Numbered from the stretch's first letter, positions 1 through 9,021 are shown. The stretch is DNA of 64,000 bases from Pontibacter ramchanderi (GCF_002846395.1 NZ_PJMU01000002.1:868001-932000); one strand, 5' to 3'. The notes: generated by a model not told the origin, from the sequence alone. Made by a program: numbers and translations.

Positions 1-106
1 AGCCTAGCACCAGGGGCTGCTTCAGCTTCTTGAATATGAGCGTCATGATGCCGGCTGCACCAAGTATGAGCCCGAGGTCCAGGACCAGGTTGGGGAGGTG
101 TGTCAT
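1..106 (-). CDS. CPA2-type cation:proton antiporter, N-terminal fragment
   Basis: Only the first 35 codons lie in the window; the gene runs off the left edge. Starting at ATG (104–106) the peptide reads MTHLPNLVLDLGLILGAAG and continues IMTLIFKKLKQPLVLG. This resembles the first transmembrane helix and the KxLxQPLVLGY-type turn of KefB/CPA2 monovalent cation:proton antiporters, inner-membrane proteins that exchange Na+ or K+ for H+. The next genes on the same strand are also ion transporters, which fits. The assignment rests on a short stretch, so the subfamily cannot be named. Confidence 0.65.
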   Translation of the reverse strand, partial: MTHLPNLVLDLGLILGAAGIMTLIFKKLKQPLVLG

Positions 107-271
107 AGAGTCGTGTAGTACTTTAACGATTGACCTGATAGCAAGGCGGCAGGCAGCCAACCTTACAATATACAGGATTAACTGCACACAGGTAGGCCCA
201 CGTGCTTAAAAAAATAGTAGACAAGTGTTTAATAACTATCCCTTTACCGCTCCCGCGGCGAAGCAATAAGT

Positions 272-1597
272 TTAGTTTTGCATGGCCTCCGGCAAGGGGG
301 AGCGCATGCCGGCTGTAGCAGCCGGGCTGAAATGGAGGCTTCGCACATCGTCGGCCGCCGGCATCTCGAACACCTCCAGGTCGAAGTATCTGACAGCCGC
401 CAGCAAATGGTCGAATATATCGGCCATGATGCTCTCGTACTCCACCCACACAATGCTGTTGGCAAACAGGTATAGCTCGATCGGCATGCCAGTGGTGGTA
501 GGCTCGAGTTGGCGCACCATCATGATCATGTCTTTGTGCGTACCCGGGTGCTGCTTTATATAGGCGTCGATGTACTTCCGGAACACACCTACGTTGGTGA
601 GGCTACGGCCGTTGATCAGCAGGCTCTTGTCAATCCCGTTCTCCTGGTTATAGCGGTTTATTTCGCTTTGCCGCTCTTCAAGATAGCTCTTCAATAGCTG
701 GATCTTACTCAGCTTGGCCACTTCGGCGGCTGCAAGATACCGGATGCTCGATATTTTGATGTACACGGAGCGCTTGATGCGCCGCCCGCCCGAGGCCTGC
801 ATGCCACGCCAGTTCTTAAAGGAATCTGAGATCAGGTAATAGGTCGGGATGGTGGTAATGGTCTTGTCGAAGTTCTGCACTTTCACCGTTGTCAGGTTTA
901 TCTCCGTCACCGCCCCGTCTGCGCCATACTTGTCCATGGTTACCCAGTCGCCGATACGCACCATGTCGTTGGACGAAACCTGTATGCTGGCCACAAACCC
1001 CATGATGGTGTCCTTGAAAACCAGCATCAGGATGGCCGAGGCCGCACCCATTGCCGTGATGAAGGTCCAGGCGTCTTTGCCGGTGAGGGTGGAGAAAATA
1101 AGCAACCCCACTATGAAGTACAGGAAGATGGTGATCACCTGCAAAAAGCTTTCGACAGGTTTCTCTTTGAAGGTTTCGGTGGTTTTCAGGAAATCCTTGC
1201 AGGTACGCAGCACGGCCCTCGCCACCCACATCCACAGCAGGATTAGGTAGATGTCGGTGAGTTTGAGCAGCGGCGAGATCCAGGTCGGGAAATCGGCAAA
1301 CACGATCGGGATGGCCTCCACCACCAGCAAAAGCGGCGCGATGCGGGCCAGGTATACGATCACTTTGTTGCGCACCAGAAACTCGACCACCTTGGTGCTG
1401 GACTTGGCGGCAAACTTATGCAGCGAGCCCACCAGTATCTTTCGGGAAAGAAAGTCGGCCAGGTATACCAGAAGGGCCGTCACCGCCATCAGGACCAGTA
1501 TGTTGATGTAAATGGCTGTCTGCTCAGGTATACCCAGGCGTAGCAATTGTTCAGATGTCCAGCTACTGATCTGATCATTCGAATAAGTAGTGTTCAT
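272..1597 (-). CDS. YbdG-type mechanosensitive ion channel (MscS family)
   Basis: About 441 residues from ATG at 1597 (MNTTYSNDQISSW); an upstream in-frame start would add an unlikely 25-residue tail. The N-terminal half has several hydrophobic segments, followed by the MscS pore-lining helix and beta domain (AMGAASAILMLVFKDTIMGF, then SNDMVRIGDWVTM and GAVTEINLTTVKVQNFDKT). The long C-terminal region after the beta domain, with VYIKISSIRYL and MPIELYLFANSIVW, is typical of the YbdG/miniconductance branch rather than small MscS. Family role: inner-membrane release valve during hypo-osmotic shock. It sits between two antiporter genes on the same strand, so the region appears devoted to ion and osmotic balance. 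Confidence 0.9.
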   Translation of the reverse strand: MNTTYSNDQISSWTSEQLLRLGIPEQTAIYINILVLMAVTALLVYLADFLSRKILVGSLHKFAAKSSTKVVEFLVRNKVIVYLARIAPLLLVVEAIPIVFADFPTWISPLLKLTDIYLILLWMWVARAVLRTCKDFLKTTETFKEKPVESFLQVITIFLYFIVGLLIFSTLTGKDAWTFITAMGAASAILMLVFKDTIMGFVASIQVSSNDMVRIGDWVTMDKYGADGAVTEINLTTVKVQNFDKTITTIPTYYLISDSFKNWRGMQASGGRRIKRSVYIKISSIRYLAAAEVAKLSKIQLLKSYLEERQSEINRYNQENGIDKSLLINGRSLTNVGVFRKYIDAYIKQHPGTHKDMIMMVRQLEPTTTGMPIELYLFANSIVWVEYESIMADIFDHLLAAVRYFDLEVFEMPAADDVRSLHFSPAATAGMRSPLPEAMQN

Positions 1598-1731
1598 GGG
1601 AAAGAAATAAAGGTTGAAATACTGGGAAGAAAATGATTTGCCTCGATCTGCCTGCGCAAGGCGAACGAACAAACCACAGGCCTGCAGTATGTTGCACAGG
1701 CCATTGCCGAGAAAAACTTATTAGAGTGCTG

Positions 1732-2121
1732 CTAAGGAGCGTTTGGCAGTATGGTAACCGGCAGAAGACCGGCAAGCAGTCCCACAACCAGCGCGCATGG
1801 CCTGGGGGCCGCCTGGTTTACCAGGGCCGGCGGGGCCAGCATGAACAGCGAAAAAGAACTTTTGAAAGCCTTTAGCGGACTCAGCACGACACCTGATGTG
1901 GGAGCAGCATCGGAAAAGACGTGTGCGTAATGTTCCTCCAGCAAAGGATCGGTCTGCTCGTCTGCAGTCGATGAAAGGTGCGAAGCTATACCTGTGGCAG
2001 CCCCATTTATGAGGTAACTGTACACAGCCAGTTCGTGGCCCGGCAACGTAAACGCCCATAGCAGCATCACCCACACAAGCGGGAAAGTCAGGTAGCGCTT
2101 TTTGTTACTGTAAAATGCCAT
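1732..2121 (-). CDS. Small hypothetical membrane protein
   Basis: About 129 residues if ATG at 2121 (MAFYSNKKRYLTFPLVWVML) is used; a longer reading to 2175 is possible. One hydrophobic segment lies near residues 10–28 and a second near the C-terminus (CALVVGLLAGLLPVTI), separated by a polar stretch with TADEQTDPLLEEH. No family is recognised. The first segment looks like a membrane anchor or signal peptide ending near LPGHELA. Its start is about 70 bases from the end of the CPA1 antiporter gene on the same strand. Coding status is likely but not certain because another frame is also open here. Confidence 0.5.
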   Translation of the reverse strand: MAFYSNKKRYLTFPLVWVMLLWAFTLPGHELAVYSYLINGAATGIASHLSSTADEQTDPLLEEHYAHVFSDAAPTSGVVLSPLKAFKSSFSLFMLAPPALVNQAAPRPCALVVGLLAGLLPVTILPNAP

Positions 2122-2188
2122 TGCACACAAAAGTAAGGCTTTTGTGCGTAAGATGCCTCCCAAACATTTAACCATCGGGCTGATTGCC

Positions 2189-3658
2189 TCACTCTACCTC
2201 GTAGCCCAGCATTTCGTTTACCCTCACCAGCTCCTCCTCGTTATCCGTCATCACGAAGAGTTTGTCGTTGGGCTCCAGCCGGGTGGCTCCGTTTGGCGTC
2301 ACAAACTTTTTGTTGCGGTTGATCAACACGATGAGCACCCCCTTGGGGAAATGCAGGTCTACGAGGGTTCGGCCAGCGGCGGGGCTATCGGCAGGAACCT
2401 CTATCTCCGTCAGCTCACTTTTAAGGTCATACTCCATCTCCAGGTCGAACTGGTACTTTTTGTGTTTCTTGTCCTTCTCACTCAGGTTCAGCCATTTTGC
2501 GACTGTGGTGAGGGAAGTGCCCTGCAGCATAACAGAAGTAAGCACAATGAAGAACACAATGTTGAAGATCATCTCGGACTTTTCTATACCTGCCAGCATC
2601 GGGTAGGTGGCAAACACGATGGGAACTGCGCCGCGCAGGCCCACCCACGACACATACAGTTTGTCCTGTATGGTGTTTCTGAAAAAGGCCATGCTCAGGA
2701 ACACGCTCAAAGGGCGCGCCACAAATATCAGGAAAAGCGAGATGAGCAGCCCCAGCCCGACAACAGGCACCATATGCGATGGGAACACGAGCAAACCCAG
2801 CGTGAGGAACATCAGGATCTGCATCAGCCAGGCCACGCCGTCGTAAAACTTGGTGAGACTCCGCTTGTGGATGAAGTTTCGGTTGCCGAGTATCACGGCC
2901 GATACGTAAACCGCCAGGAAGCCGTTGCCGTTGATGGCATTGGTAAAAGCGTAGGCAAAGATCACCATGGCCATCGTCAGGGCAGGGTAAAGGCCCTCCT
3001 GCTCCAACTGTATGCGGTTGATCACCCAGGTCATGATGCGACCCATGGCTATACCTGCCACAGCGCCAATGCTCATCTGCATAAAAAACATGGGCACCAG
3101 TTGCCAGATGCTGGCCTCCTGGTTGAGGATCAGGAAGGTGAAGCTCACCGTTAGGAAGTAGGCCATCGGGTCGTTTGAGCCCGATTCCAGCTCCAGCGTG
3201 GGGCGCAGGTTGTTTTTGAGCCCGATGTTTTTGGAGCGGAGGATGGAGAACACCGCCGCCGCATCGGTAGACGACACGATGGAGCCAAGTAGCAGACTCT
3301 CTAAAATGGTGAGGTCCGTGACCAGGTAGACAAAGCCCCCAAGCGCCATGGCCGTGATGAACACCCCGACGGTCGCCAGCAACACACCCCGCCAAAGGAT
3401 CGGCTTGGTACTTTCCCAACGGGTGTCGAGTCCACCTGAGAATAGAATGAACGTAAGCGCGATGGTGCCCAGTGACTGAGCTGTTTGCGGATCGTTGAAG
3501 TGTATCTTACCCAGCCCCTCTGAACCGGCCAGCATGCCCACCCCCAGGAAAAGTATGAGTGCCGGTACCCCAAACCTGCCCAGGCTCTTACTGATCAGAA
3601 TACTGATGAAGAGCAAAATAGAGGAAGCTAAAAGTATATCTTCGAACGTTACACCCAT
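2189..3658 (-). CDS. CPA1 potassium/proton antiporter (NhaP2/CvrA-like)
   Basis: About 489 residues from ATG at 3658 (MGVTFEDILLASSILLF). Twelve or so hydrophobic segments carry CPA1 hallmarks: FSGGLDTRW in the fourth helix region and GSIVSSTDAAAVFSIL followed by LELESGSNDPMAYFL, the cation-binding ND pair. After about residue 400 a soluble tail follows, ending in a TrkA-C/RCK_C-like domain (GVLIVLINRNKKFVTPNG, then LEPNDKLFVMTDNEEELVRV). Such a tail is the rule in potassium/proton antiporters of the NhaP2 class, where it regulates transport by ligand binding. Function: inner-membrane K+ (possibly Na+) efflux in exchange for H+. Confidence 0.93.
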   Translation of the reverse strand: MGVTFEDILLASSILLFISILISKSLGRFGVPALILFLGVGMLAGSEGLGKIHFNDPQTAQSLGTIALTFILFSGGLDTRWESTKPILWRGVLLATVGVFITAMALGGFVYLVTDLTILESLLLGSIVSSTDAAAVFSILRSKNIGLKNNLRPTLELESGSNDPMAYFLTVSFTFLILNQEASIWQLVPMFFMQMSIGAVAGIAMGRIMTWVINRIQLEQEGLYPALTMAMVIFAYAFTNAINGNGFLAVYVSAVILGNRNFIHKRSLTKFYDGVAWLMQILMFLTLGLLVFPSHMVPVVGLGLLISLFLIFVARPLSVFLSMAFFRNTIQDKLYVSWVGLRGAVPIVFATYPMLAGIEKSEMIFNIVFFIVLTSVMLQGTSLTTVAKWLNLSEKDKKHKKYQFDLEMEYDLKSELTEIEVPADSPAAGRTLVDLHFPKGVLIVLINRNKKFVTPNGATRLEPNDKLFVMTDNEEELVRVNEMLGYEVE

Positions 3659-3826
3659 CTGGTACCTGAAAGCGTCACACAAAATTGCCAGTCAGCTTAC
3701 GACACCCTGCGCTGGCACAGGCTATACCTGCGAGCGGCAAAACGGCCTGCATTCTTGCCTAAATTATTACTCGGCGCCGAATAAAGGGGTTACAAGTCGT
3801 TGGTTGAACAGCTGTTCCTGCTGGCA

Positions 3827-5104
3827 TTAATTGTGGCTTTCGAGGCACGCGTGGAGTATTTCGGAGAAACGGTATACCTCTTCAAAACTGTTGTACAAAG
3901 GCGTAGGTGCCACCCGAATCACGCTTGGCTCACGGAAGTCTACAATAATGCCTGCCTCCATCAGTTTGTTGAAAAGCTCTCTTGCGTTTTGCTTCACAAG
4001 AAGCGAAATCTGGCAGCCGCGGGCCTGCGGGTCGCGCGGCGTGATCATCTCAAGCACGTCCTTGCTTACCTGCACATCGTCTATCAGGTACTCCAGGTAG
4101 CCGGTCAGTTTCTCGCTCTTGGCACGGAGGTTCTCCATACCTGCCTCGTCAAAAATCTCCAGCGCAGCGCGGTGCACGGCCATCGGCAGAATCTGGGCAT
4201 TGCTCAGCTGCCAGCCCTCGGCACCTGCCATCGGTATAAAGCCTTTTTTCATCTGGAACCTTGACTGAGCGTCGTGGCCCCACCAACCTGCAAAGCGCGG
4301 CAGATCGGGGTTGTTGGCGTGGCGCTCGTGTACAAACACACCCGAGGTGCCGCCCGGTCCGGAGTTGAGGTACTTGTAAGTACACCACACGGCAAAGTCT
4401 ACGTCCCAGTCGTGCAGCTGCACAGGCACGTTGCCAGCAGCATGTGCCAAATCGAAGCCCACCACAGCGCCCACTTCATGTCCCACTTTCGTGATGGCCT
4501 GCATGTCGTATACCTGCCCCGTGTAGTAGTTGATGCCGCCCATCAGCACCAGCGCCAGCTCTTCGCCATGCTCCTCTATACTTTGCAGGATATCTTCGGT
4601 GCGCAGGGTATGCTCGCCCTCTCGCGGGAACAGCTCCACGATGGCCTCCTCTGGGGTATAGCCATGAAACTTGACTTGCGTCTCCAACGCATACTGGTCC
4701 GACGGGAAAGCCCCACCCTCCATGATGATCTTGATGCGCTTGCCCTCTGGCCTATAAAACGACACCAGCATGAGGTGCAGGTTCACAGTGAGCTGGTTCA
4801 TGATGACCACTTCCTGCGGCCTGGCTCCCACCACGCGGGCAGCGCCATCGGTAAGCAAACGGTGGTAGTTAAACCAAGGCTCTTCGGTCTTAAAGTGACC
4901 CTCTACGGCATAGTTGGCCCACTTATACATCTCGTTGTCGATGTACATCTGCGCCGACTTGGGCTGCAAACCGAGCGAGTTGCCACAGAAGTAAATGGCA
5001 TCCTGCCCATTAACCTGTGGTGCGTAAAAGCGGTCCTTGAAATGCTTGAGCGGGTCGAGGTTATCTTGTTCCTGCGCAAAGGCAAGGGTATTCTGGTAGT
5101 TCAT
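3827..5104 (-). CDS. kynU: Kynureninase
   Basis: 425 residues, the normal length. A PLP-dependent aspartate-aminotransferase-fold enzyme that cleaves kynurenine or 3-hydroxykynurenine to (3-hydroxy)anthranilate and alanine. Family motifs: YFCGNSLGLQPKSA near the N-terminus, EGGAFPSDQYA, the Asp-rich VGFDLAHAAGNVP, and the PLP lysine in VWCTYKYLNSGPGG. C-terminal GIIVDFREPSVIRVAPTPLYN is also characteristic. The ACMSD and 3-hydroxyanthranilate dioxygenase genes upstream on the same strand give the next steps, so the physiological substrate is probably 3-hydroxykynurenine. An unrelated membrane-protein gene separates it from them. Confidence 0.97.
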   Translation of the reverse strand: MNYQNTLAFAQEQDNLDPLKHFKDRFYAPQVNGQDAIYFCGNSLGLQPKSAQMYIDNEMYKWANYAVEGHFKTEEPWFNYHRLLTDGAARVVGARPQEVVIMNQLTVNLHLMLVSFYRPEGKRIKIIMEGGAFPSDQYALETQVKFHGYTPEEAIVELFPREGEHTLRTEDILQSIEEHGEELALVLMGGINYYTGQVYDMQAITKVGHEVGAVVGFDLAHAAGNVPVQLHDWDVDFAVWCTYKYLNSGPGGTSGVFVHERHANNPDLPRFAGWWGHDAQSRFQMKKGFIPMAGAEGWQLSNAQILPMAVHRAALEIFDEAGMENLRAKSEKLTGYLEYLIDDVQVSKDVLEMITPRDPQARGCQISLLVKQNARELFNKLMEAGIIVDFREPSVIRVAPTPLYNSFEEVYRFSEILHACLESHN

Positions 5105-5309
5105 TTTTCTGGTGCGGTATGATTCAGGCGCTATACCTTAAAGTAACTGCGCCAATATCTTGCAAGATAAGAAAATGAACAGGAAGTTGGGGGTGCGTGA
5201 TCTAGCTCTTAGCTGATGGAACTACCCTCTTTCAAGATAAGCAAGAGTTCGACGCGGGCGTTCGTCACTCAACGGAGGTATAATGCTAGTCTTTGAAACA
5301 ACCGAAATA

Positions 5310-6344
5310 TTACCTATAGATACTTCTAGAGGCAGTATTTCTTGTGTTCATATTCAGCAAACTCAGTACGATTGGGAAGACGATGAATACTGTCCAAATC
5401 ATGAAATTCCTTGGCAAGAGATTAAAGTAGTGGTTCAGCCAAAATATGGCTCCTGTGAAAAGTACACAGAGTAGCGAGTGTAGTCTATCCACTTGTTCAG
5501 TTGAATACCTGGAGATGTGTTTACCTTTAAGCTCGTTTAGGTCTCTAAAATATTGTTTATTGAAGAACGTCCCCTTGCCTGGGAGAAACCCGGTTACCAT
5601 CATGAAATTCTGCATCATGTAAATACATGAGATACCCAGTAGAAAGTATTGCCCAGCCACGTAAACCCCATTCGTTAGATTACTTGTCGCTTCGATTTGC
5701 TCATTCTGGAAAACGCTCCAGGCATTGTCAAACGCCAAAAGCACCATGACTATCGAACTCCAAATACTTAGTGTCAGCCTAGTTGTTCGTGATAAGGGGG
5801 TGTAACTAAATGCATGGAATACAGAAAAAAGAGAAAATAACAGTCCCACTATCATCAAAGCCTTTAGAATAAGAAACTCTGCATTCACTATGCCTAAGTC
5901 AGTAACCCAATATGCAACAGCTAAGGATTGTAGCAAAGTAATCCCTTCAGTAAGTTTAGGGGTAACTTCTTTTTCGTAAGCGATAATGGCAATAACTACG
6001 AATATAAAGCAGAATGCATAAGGCCACATTTCTATGTGGTGTTCAAGGCTATAGAGCTCTTCATTTCGTCCAGGCAAGAAAACGATAAAGCTGAATATGA
6101 ATGCCCCTAAAGCAGTAAGCAATACTTTATTCCAACTTTTCGAGAGTCTTCTGTACTCAAAAAGCAACCCACTCAGCAAAGCCAATACACTCAGGGGGAT
6201 TAAAATCCTCTCTGCAGAATAGATTCTATAGCCGATGTACATCACCAGTACCGAGAGAAATATACCTATACCTAAAAGATAAGGCTTTAGGTCAATGCCT
6301 CTGCTCTTCTTTCTCCTGGATTGCGGTACCCGCTTTGTTTTCAT
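5310..6344 (-). CDS. Polytopic membrane protein of unknown function (AT-rich)
   Basis: 344 residues from ATG at 6344. A basic N-terminus (KTKRVPQSRRKKSRG) is followed by about ten hydrophobic segments, for example LLGIGIFLSVLVMYIGYRIY, AFCFIFVVIAIIAY and MIWTVFIVFPIVLSLL, arranged along the whole protein. No family is recognised. Base composition is unusual: one line counted in the gene (5881–5940) is 40% GC against 57% in kynU (4201–4260). It splits kynU from the ACMSD gene, with about 205 non-coding bases on the kynU side and 51 on the other. It may be a later insertion into the catabolic locus, or a transporter for the pathway; nothing in the sequence decides. Confidence 0.8.
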   Translation of the reverse strand: MKTKRVPQSRRKKSRGIDLKPYLLGIGIFLSVLVMYIGYRIYSAERILIPLSVLALLSGLLFEYRRLSKSWNKVLLTALGAFIFSFIVFLPGRNEELYSLEHHIEMWPYAFCFIFVVIAIIAYEKEVTPKLTEGITLLQSLAVAYWVTDLGIVNAEFLILKALMIVGLLFSLFSVFHAFSYTPLSRTTRLTLSIWSSIVMVLLAFDNAWSVFQNEQIEATSNLTNGVYVAGQYFLLGISCIYMMQNFMMVTGFLPGKGTFFNKQYFRDLNELKGKHISRYSTEQVDRLHSLLCVLFTGAIFWLNHYFNLLPRNFMIWTVFIVFPIVLSLLNMNTRNTASRSIYR

Positions 6345-6395
6345 GAAATTTGATAATTTAAAATGGAGGTCAATCGATGTCTAATAAAGGCCTGC

Positions 6396-7484
6396 CTACA
6401 CCTTCTCCTTCGCCGCACCCGGTACTTCCTTGATAAACCGGCTCTTCTCTAGGTTCAGCCATTCCAAGGCGGTGCCGTGCAGCATGCGGTCTTTGGTGGC
6501 GCGGTCGTAGGGCATGGATTCAATCAGTTGGCCGGGCTCGAGTTCGCCGAGCGGGAAAGGATAGTCGGTGCCGAGGGCAATGCTGTTGGCGCCCACCAGG
6601 TTCACGAGGTAATCCAGCGCCTGCGGGTCGTGCACGAGGGAGTCGAAGTAGAACTTGCCGAGGTACTCGCGTGGGTTCACGTTGTTGTCGACAGCGCAGA
6701 GGTCAGGGCGCACTTCGAAGCCGTGGCAGATGCGGCCGATGGTGGCCGGAAAAGAACCACCGCCGTGGGCAAAAGCAACACGAAGCTTAGGAAGTCTTTC
6801 GAAGATGCCGCCGAATATCATGGAGCAAATGGCCAGACTTGTTTCGGCGGGCATGCCCACAAGCCAGGGCAGCCAGTATTTGCTCATTTTCTCTTTGCCA
6901 TACATATCCCAGGGGTGCACAAAAACGGCCGCGCCCAGTTCTTCTGCTGCCTGAAAAATCGGGAACAACTCGGGGGCGTCCAGGTTCCAGTCGTTGATGT
7001 GGGAGCCGATCTGTATACCTGCCATACCCAGCTCTTTCATGCAGCGCTCCAGTTCTTTAATAGCCAAAGTCGGGTCCTGCATGGGGATGGTGCCCAAGCC
7101 CACGAAGCGGTCCGGATAGTCGGCGACTATACCTGCAATGTGGTCGTTTAACATCATCGACAGGTCGTAGGTATGCTCGGGCTTGGCCCAGTAGTTGAAC
7201 ATCACCGGCACCGTGCTCAGCACCTGCACGCCTACCTGATGGTGACTGCACTCGTGCATGCGCACGTTGGGGTCCCAGCAGTTGTCCTGTATCTCGCGGA
7301 AGAACTTGTCGTCCATCATCATGCGGGCGCAGCAGGGCTTGTGATGCTCCAGTCTAATGAAGCCGCCATACCCGTAGCGTTCCCGCAAATCGGGCCACGT
7401 GGCGGGCAGGATGTGCGTGTGAATATCAATCTTGAACAGATTGCTATCGGTGATGATAGGTGATGTAGGCTTCTGGTCTTGCAT
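6396..7484 (-). CDS. 2-amino-3-carboxymuconate-6-semialdehyde decarboxylase (ACMSD)
   Basis: 362 residues, amidohydrolase superfamily. Decarboxylates 2-amino-3-carboxymuconate semialdehyde to 2-aminomuconate semialdehyde, which diverts the intermediate away from quinolinate. Metal ligands are visible: the HxH pair in KIDIHTHILPATW (His22, His24), the histidine in AAVFVHPWDMYG, RVAFAHGGGSFP and the late Asp in SIALGTDYPFPLGE. WDPNVRMHECSHHQVGVQVL is also ACMSD-like. The 3-hydroxyanthranilate dioxygenase gene lies 92 bases upstream on the same strand and makes its substrate. Gene symbols differ between organisms, so none is given. Confidence 0.95.
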   Translation of the reverse strand: MQDQKPTSPIITDSNLFKIDIHTHILPATWPDLRERYGYGGFIRLEHHKPCCARMMMDDKFFREIQDNCWDPNVRMHECSHHQVGVQVLSTVPVMFNYWAKPEHTYDLSMMLNDHIAGIVADYPDRFVGLGTIPMQDPTLAIKELERCMKELGMAGIQIGSHINDWNLDAPELFPIFQAAEELGAAVFVHPWDMYGKEKMSKYWLPWLVGMPAETSLAICSMIFGGIFERLPKLRVAFAHGGGSFPATIGRICHGFEVRPDLCAVDNNVNPREYLGKFYFDSLVHDPQALDYLVNLVGANSIALGTDYPFPLGELEPGQLIESMPYDRATKDRMLHGTALEWLNLEKSRFIKEVPGAAKEKV

Positions 7485-7576
7485 GCAGGTAAACGGGCGA
7501 AAAAGCGGCTATATACTATACGGCCAAATCAGGCAATCCAACAAGATACACATTTTATGGATTATATACCTATACC

Positions 7577-8104
7577 TTACGCAGGCTTCACCGGTGGCTG
7601 CAGCACCTCCCCGCACTTCTTGCAGGTGCGCAGGTCTTCGTTGTCCCAGAAATTGCCCATAATCACGGGCAGCTGTTTCACGATGTCTGTTACCTCGGTA
7701 AAGTCTTCGTGCAATTTGTTGCCGCAGTTCTCGCAGAACCACATAAAGCCGTCTTTCTCCCCTTCGCGGCGGTAGCGCTCAATCACCAGTCCAACCGTGT
7801 TGGCAGGGCGCTGTGGCGAGTGCGGCACTTTGGGCGGCAACAGGAAAATCTCGCCTTCCTTAATCGGAATATCCACAGGCTTGCCGTCTTCAATGATCTT
7901 GAGCACAATATCGCCTTCCACCTGGTAGAAGAACTCTTCGCCCTCGTCGTAGTGATAGTCTTTACGGGCATTGGGGCCGCCCACCACCATCACAATAAAG
8001 TCGTCGTTGCCTTTGTATACCTGCTGGTTGCCTACCGGCGGCTTAAGCAAATGGCGGTGTTCCTCTATCCACTGTTTGAAATTGAAAGGTCGCTGTATGG
8101 CCAT
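7577..8104 (-). CDS. 3-hydroxyanthranilate 3,4-dioxygenase
   Basis: 175 residues, cupin fold, the bacterial/fungal short form. Opens the ring of 3-hydroxyanthranilate to give 2-amino-3-carboxymuconate semialdehyde. The catalytic iron motif is readable in YHYDEGEEFFYQVEGD (His and Glu ligands) and PPKVPHSPQRPANTVG (third His). The C-terminus has the two rubredoxin-like CxxC pairs typical of the bacterial enzyme: FCENCGNK and CKKCGEV. It is the promoter-proximal gene of the minus-strand arm, with 115 bases to the divergent SDR gene; that gap must hold both promoters. Confidence 0.96.
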   Translation of the reverse strand: MAIQRPFNFKQWIEEHRHLLKPPVGNQQVYKGNDDFIVMVVGGPNARKDYHYDEGEEFFYQVEGDIVLKIIEDGKPVDIPIKEGEIFLLPPKVPHSPQRPANTVGLVIERYRREGEKDGFMWFCENCGNKLHEDFTEVTDIVKQLPVIMGNFWDNEDLRTCKKCGEVLQPPVKPA

Positions 8105-8219
8105 CGTTTTATCGGGTTAGGTTAATAGCTTGAATGTACGAAAAATTGAGTATAAATGGTAGTGTCAGGTATAGCCTCGCCTGCCGTGCAAGTTTAAAGC
8201 CTTTTACGTACATTTAAGC

Positions 8220-9008
8220 ATGAACTTAGACCTGACTGATAAAAGAGCCCTCGTGTGCGGCAGCACGCAAGGTATAGGCAAAGCCATCGCTATAGAACTA
8301 GCCCAACTCGGAGCCAGCGTGACACTGATGGCCCGCAACGAAGCCAAGTTGCAAGAGGTAGCCCAGGAACTCGACAACAACAAAGGTCAGCAACACGACT
8401 ACCTGGTGGCCGATTTCAGCAAGCCCGAAGAACTGGTGCAGCAACTGCAGGTATACCTGCAGCAACACGAGCACGTGCATATCCTCGTTAACAACACAGG
8501 CGGCCCCGCAGGCGGACCGATTGTGAACGCCAAGCCAGAGGAGTTTCTCAGCGCTTTTAACATGCACTTGATTAATAACCACAACTTGGCGCAGGCAGTG
8601 ATTCCGCTGATGAAAAAGGCAGGTTACGGCCGTATTATTAACATCATCAGCACCTCCGTGAAACAGCCTTTGCAAGGCCTGGGCGTGTCGAACACCATCC
8701 GTGGCGCCGTGGCCAGCTGGGCCAAGACCATGGCCAATGAATTGGGGCAATTCGGCATTACGGTAAACAACGTCCTCCCCGGCGCCACCCGTACCGGCCG
8801 ACTGGAGTCCATCATCGAGACTAAAGCCAAAAAAACCGACAGCGCCGTGGACAAGGTAGAAGAAGAGATGATGTCCGAAATACCAGCCCGCCGCTTCGCC
8901 GAACCCGAAGAAGTAGCGGCAGCGGCAGCGTTTCTGGCTACGCCAGCGGCGGCTTATATCAACGGTATTAATGTGCCAGTTGATGGGGGCAGGACGGGGA
9001 GTTTGTAA
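8220..9008 (+). CDS. SDR-family protein with altered catalytic motif
   Basis: 262 residues from ATG 8220. N-terminal Rossmann signature CGSTQGIGKA (residues 13–22), then NNTGGPAGGP and the conserved GITVNNVLPGATRT. A gapless alignment with a generic FabG between RIINI and GITVN (36 residues in both) puts Ser157 and Arg161 where the catalytic Tyr and Lys of YxxxK should be; the catalytic Ser (Ser144) is kept. The segment VSNTIRGAVASWAKT resembles the divergent FabG-like SDR group with SNxxR in place of YxxxK. Its role in the kynurenine locus is unknown; it may be a reductase with unusual chemistry or a binding protein. Confidence 0.85.
   Translation: MNLDLTDKRALVCGSTQGIGKAIAIELAQLGASVTLMARNEAKLQEVAQELDNNKGQQHDYLVADFSKPEELVQQLQVYLQQHEHVHILVNNTGGPAGGPIVNAKPEEFLSAFNMHLINNHNLAQAVIPLMKKAGYGRIINIISTSVKQPLQGLGVSNTIRGAVASWAKTMANELGQFGITVNNVLPGATRTGRLESIIETKAKKTDSAVDKVEEEMMSEIPARRFAEPEEVAAAAAFLATPAAAYINGINVPVDGGRTGSL
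8445..8462. repeat. Perfect 18-bp palindrome containing the TATACCT motif
   Basis: CTGCAGGTATACCTGCAG reads the same on both strands. It lies inside the SDR gene, where it encodes LQVYLQ. It contains two overlapping inverted copies of the AGGTATA/TATACCT word found across the window. A shorter version, CAGGTATACCTG, lies at 41256–41267. Confidence 0.9.
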
Positions 9009-9021
9009 GTGAGCACCTGAG

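Noticed and set aside
2144..3154. 336-codon plus-strand frame over the CPA1 antiporter
   Set aside because: Antisense shadow; composition (His/Gln/Arg-rich) unlike a real protein.
5283..5474. 63-codon plus-strand frame with a good ATG context
   Set aside because: It mostly lies antisense to the end of the ten-helix membrane-protein gene and shows no domain or signal; probably chance.
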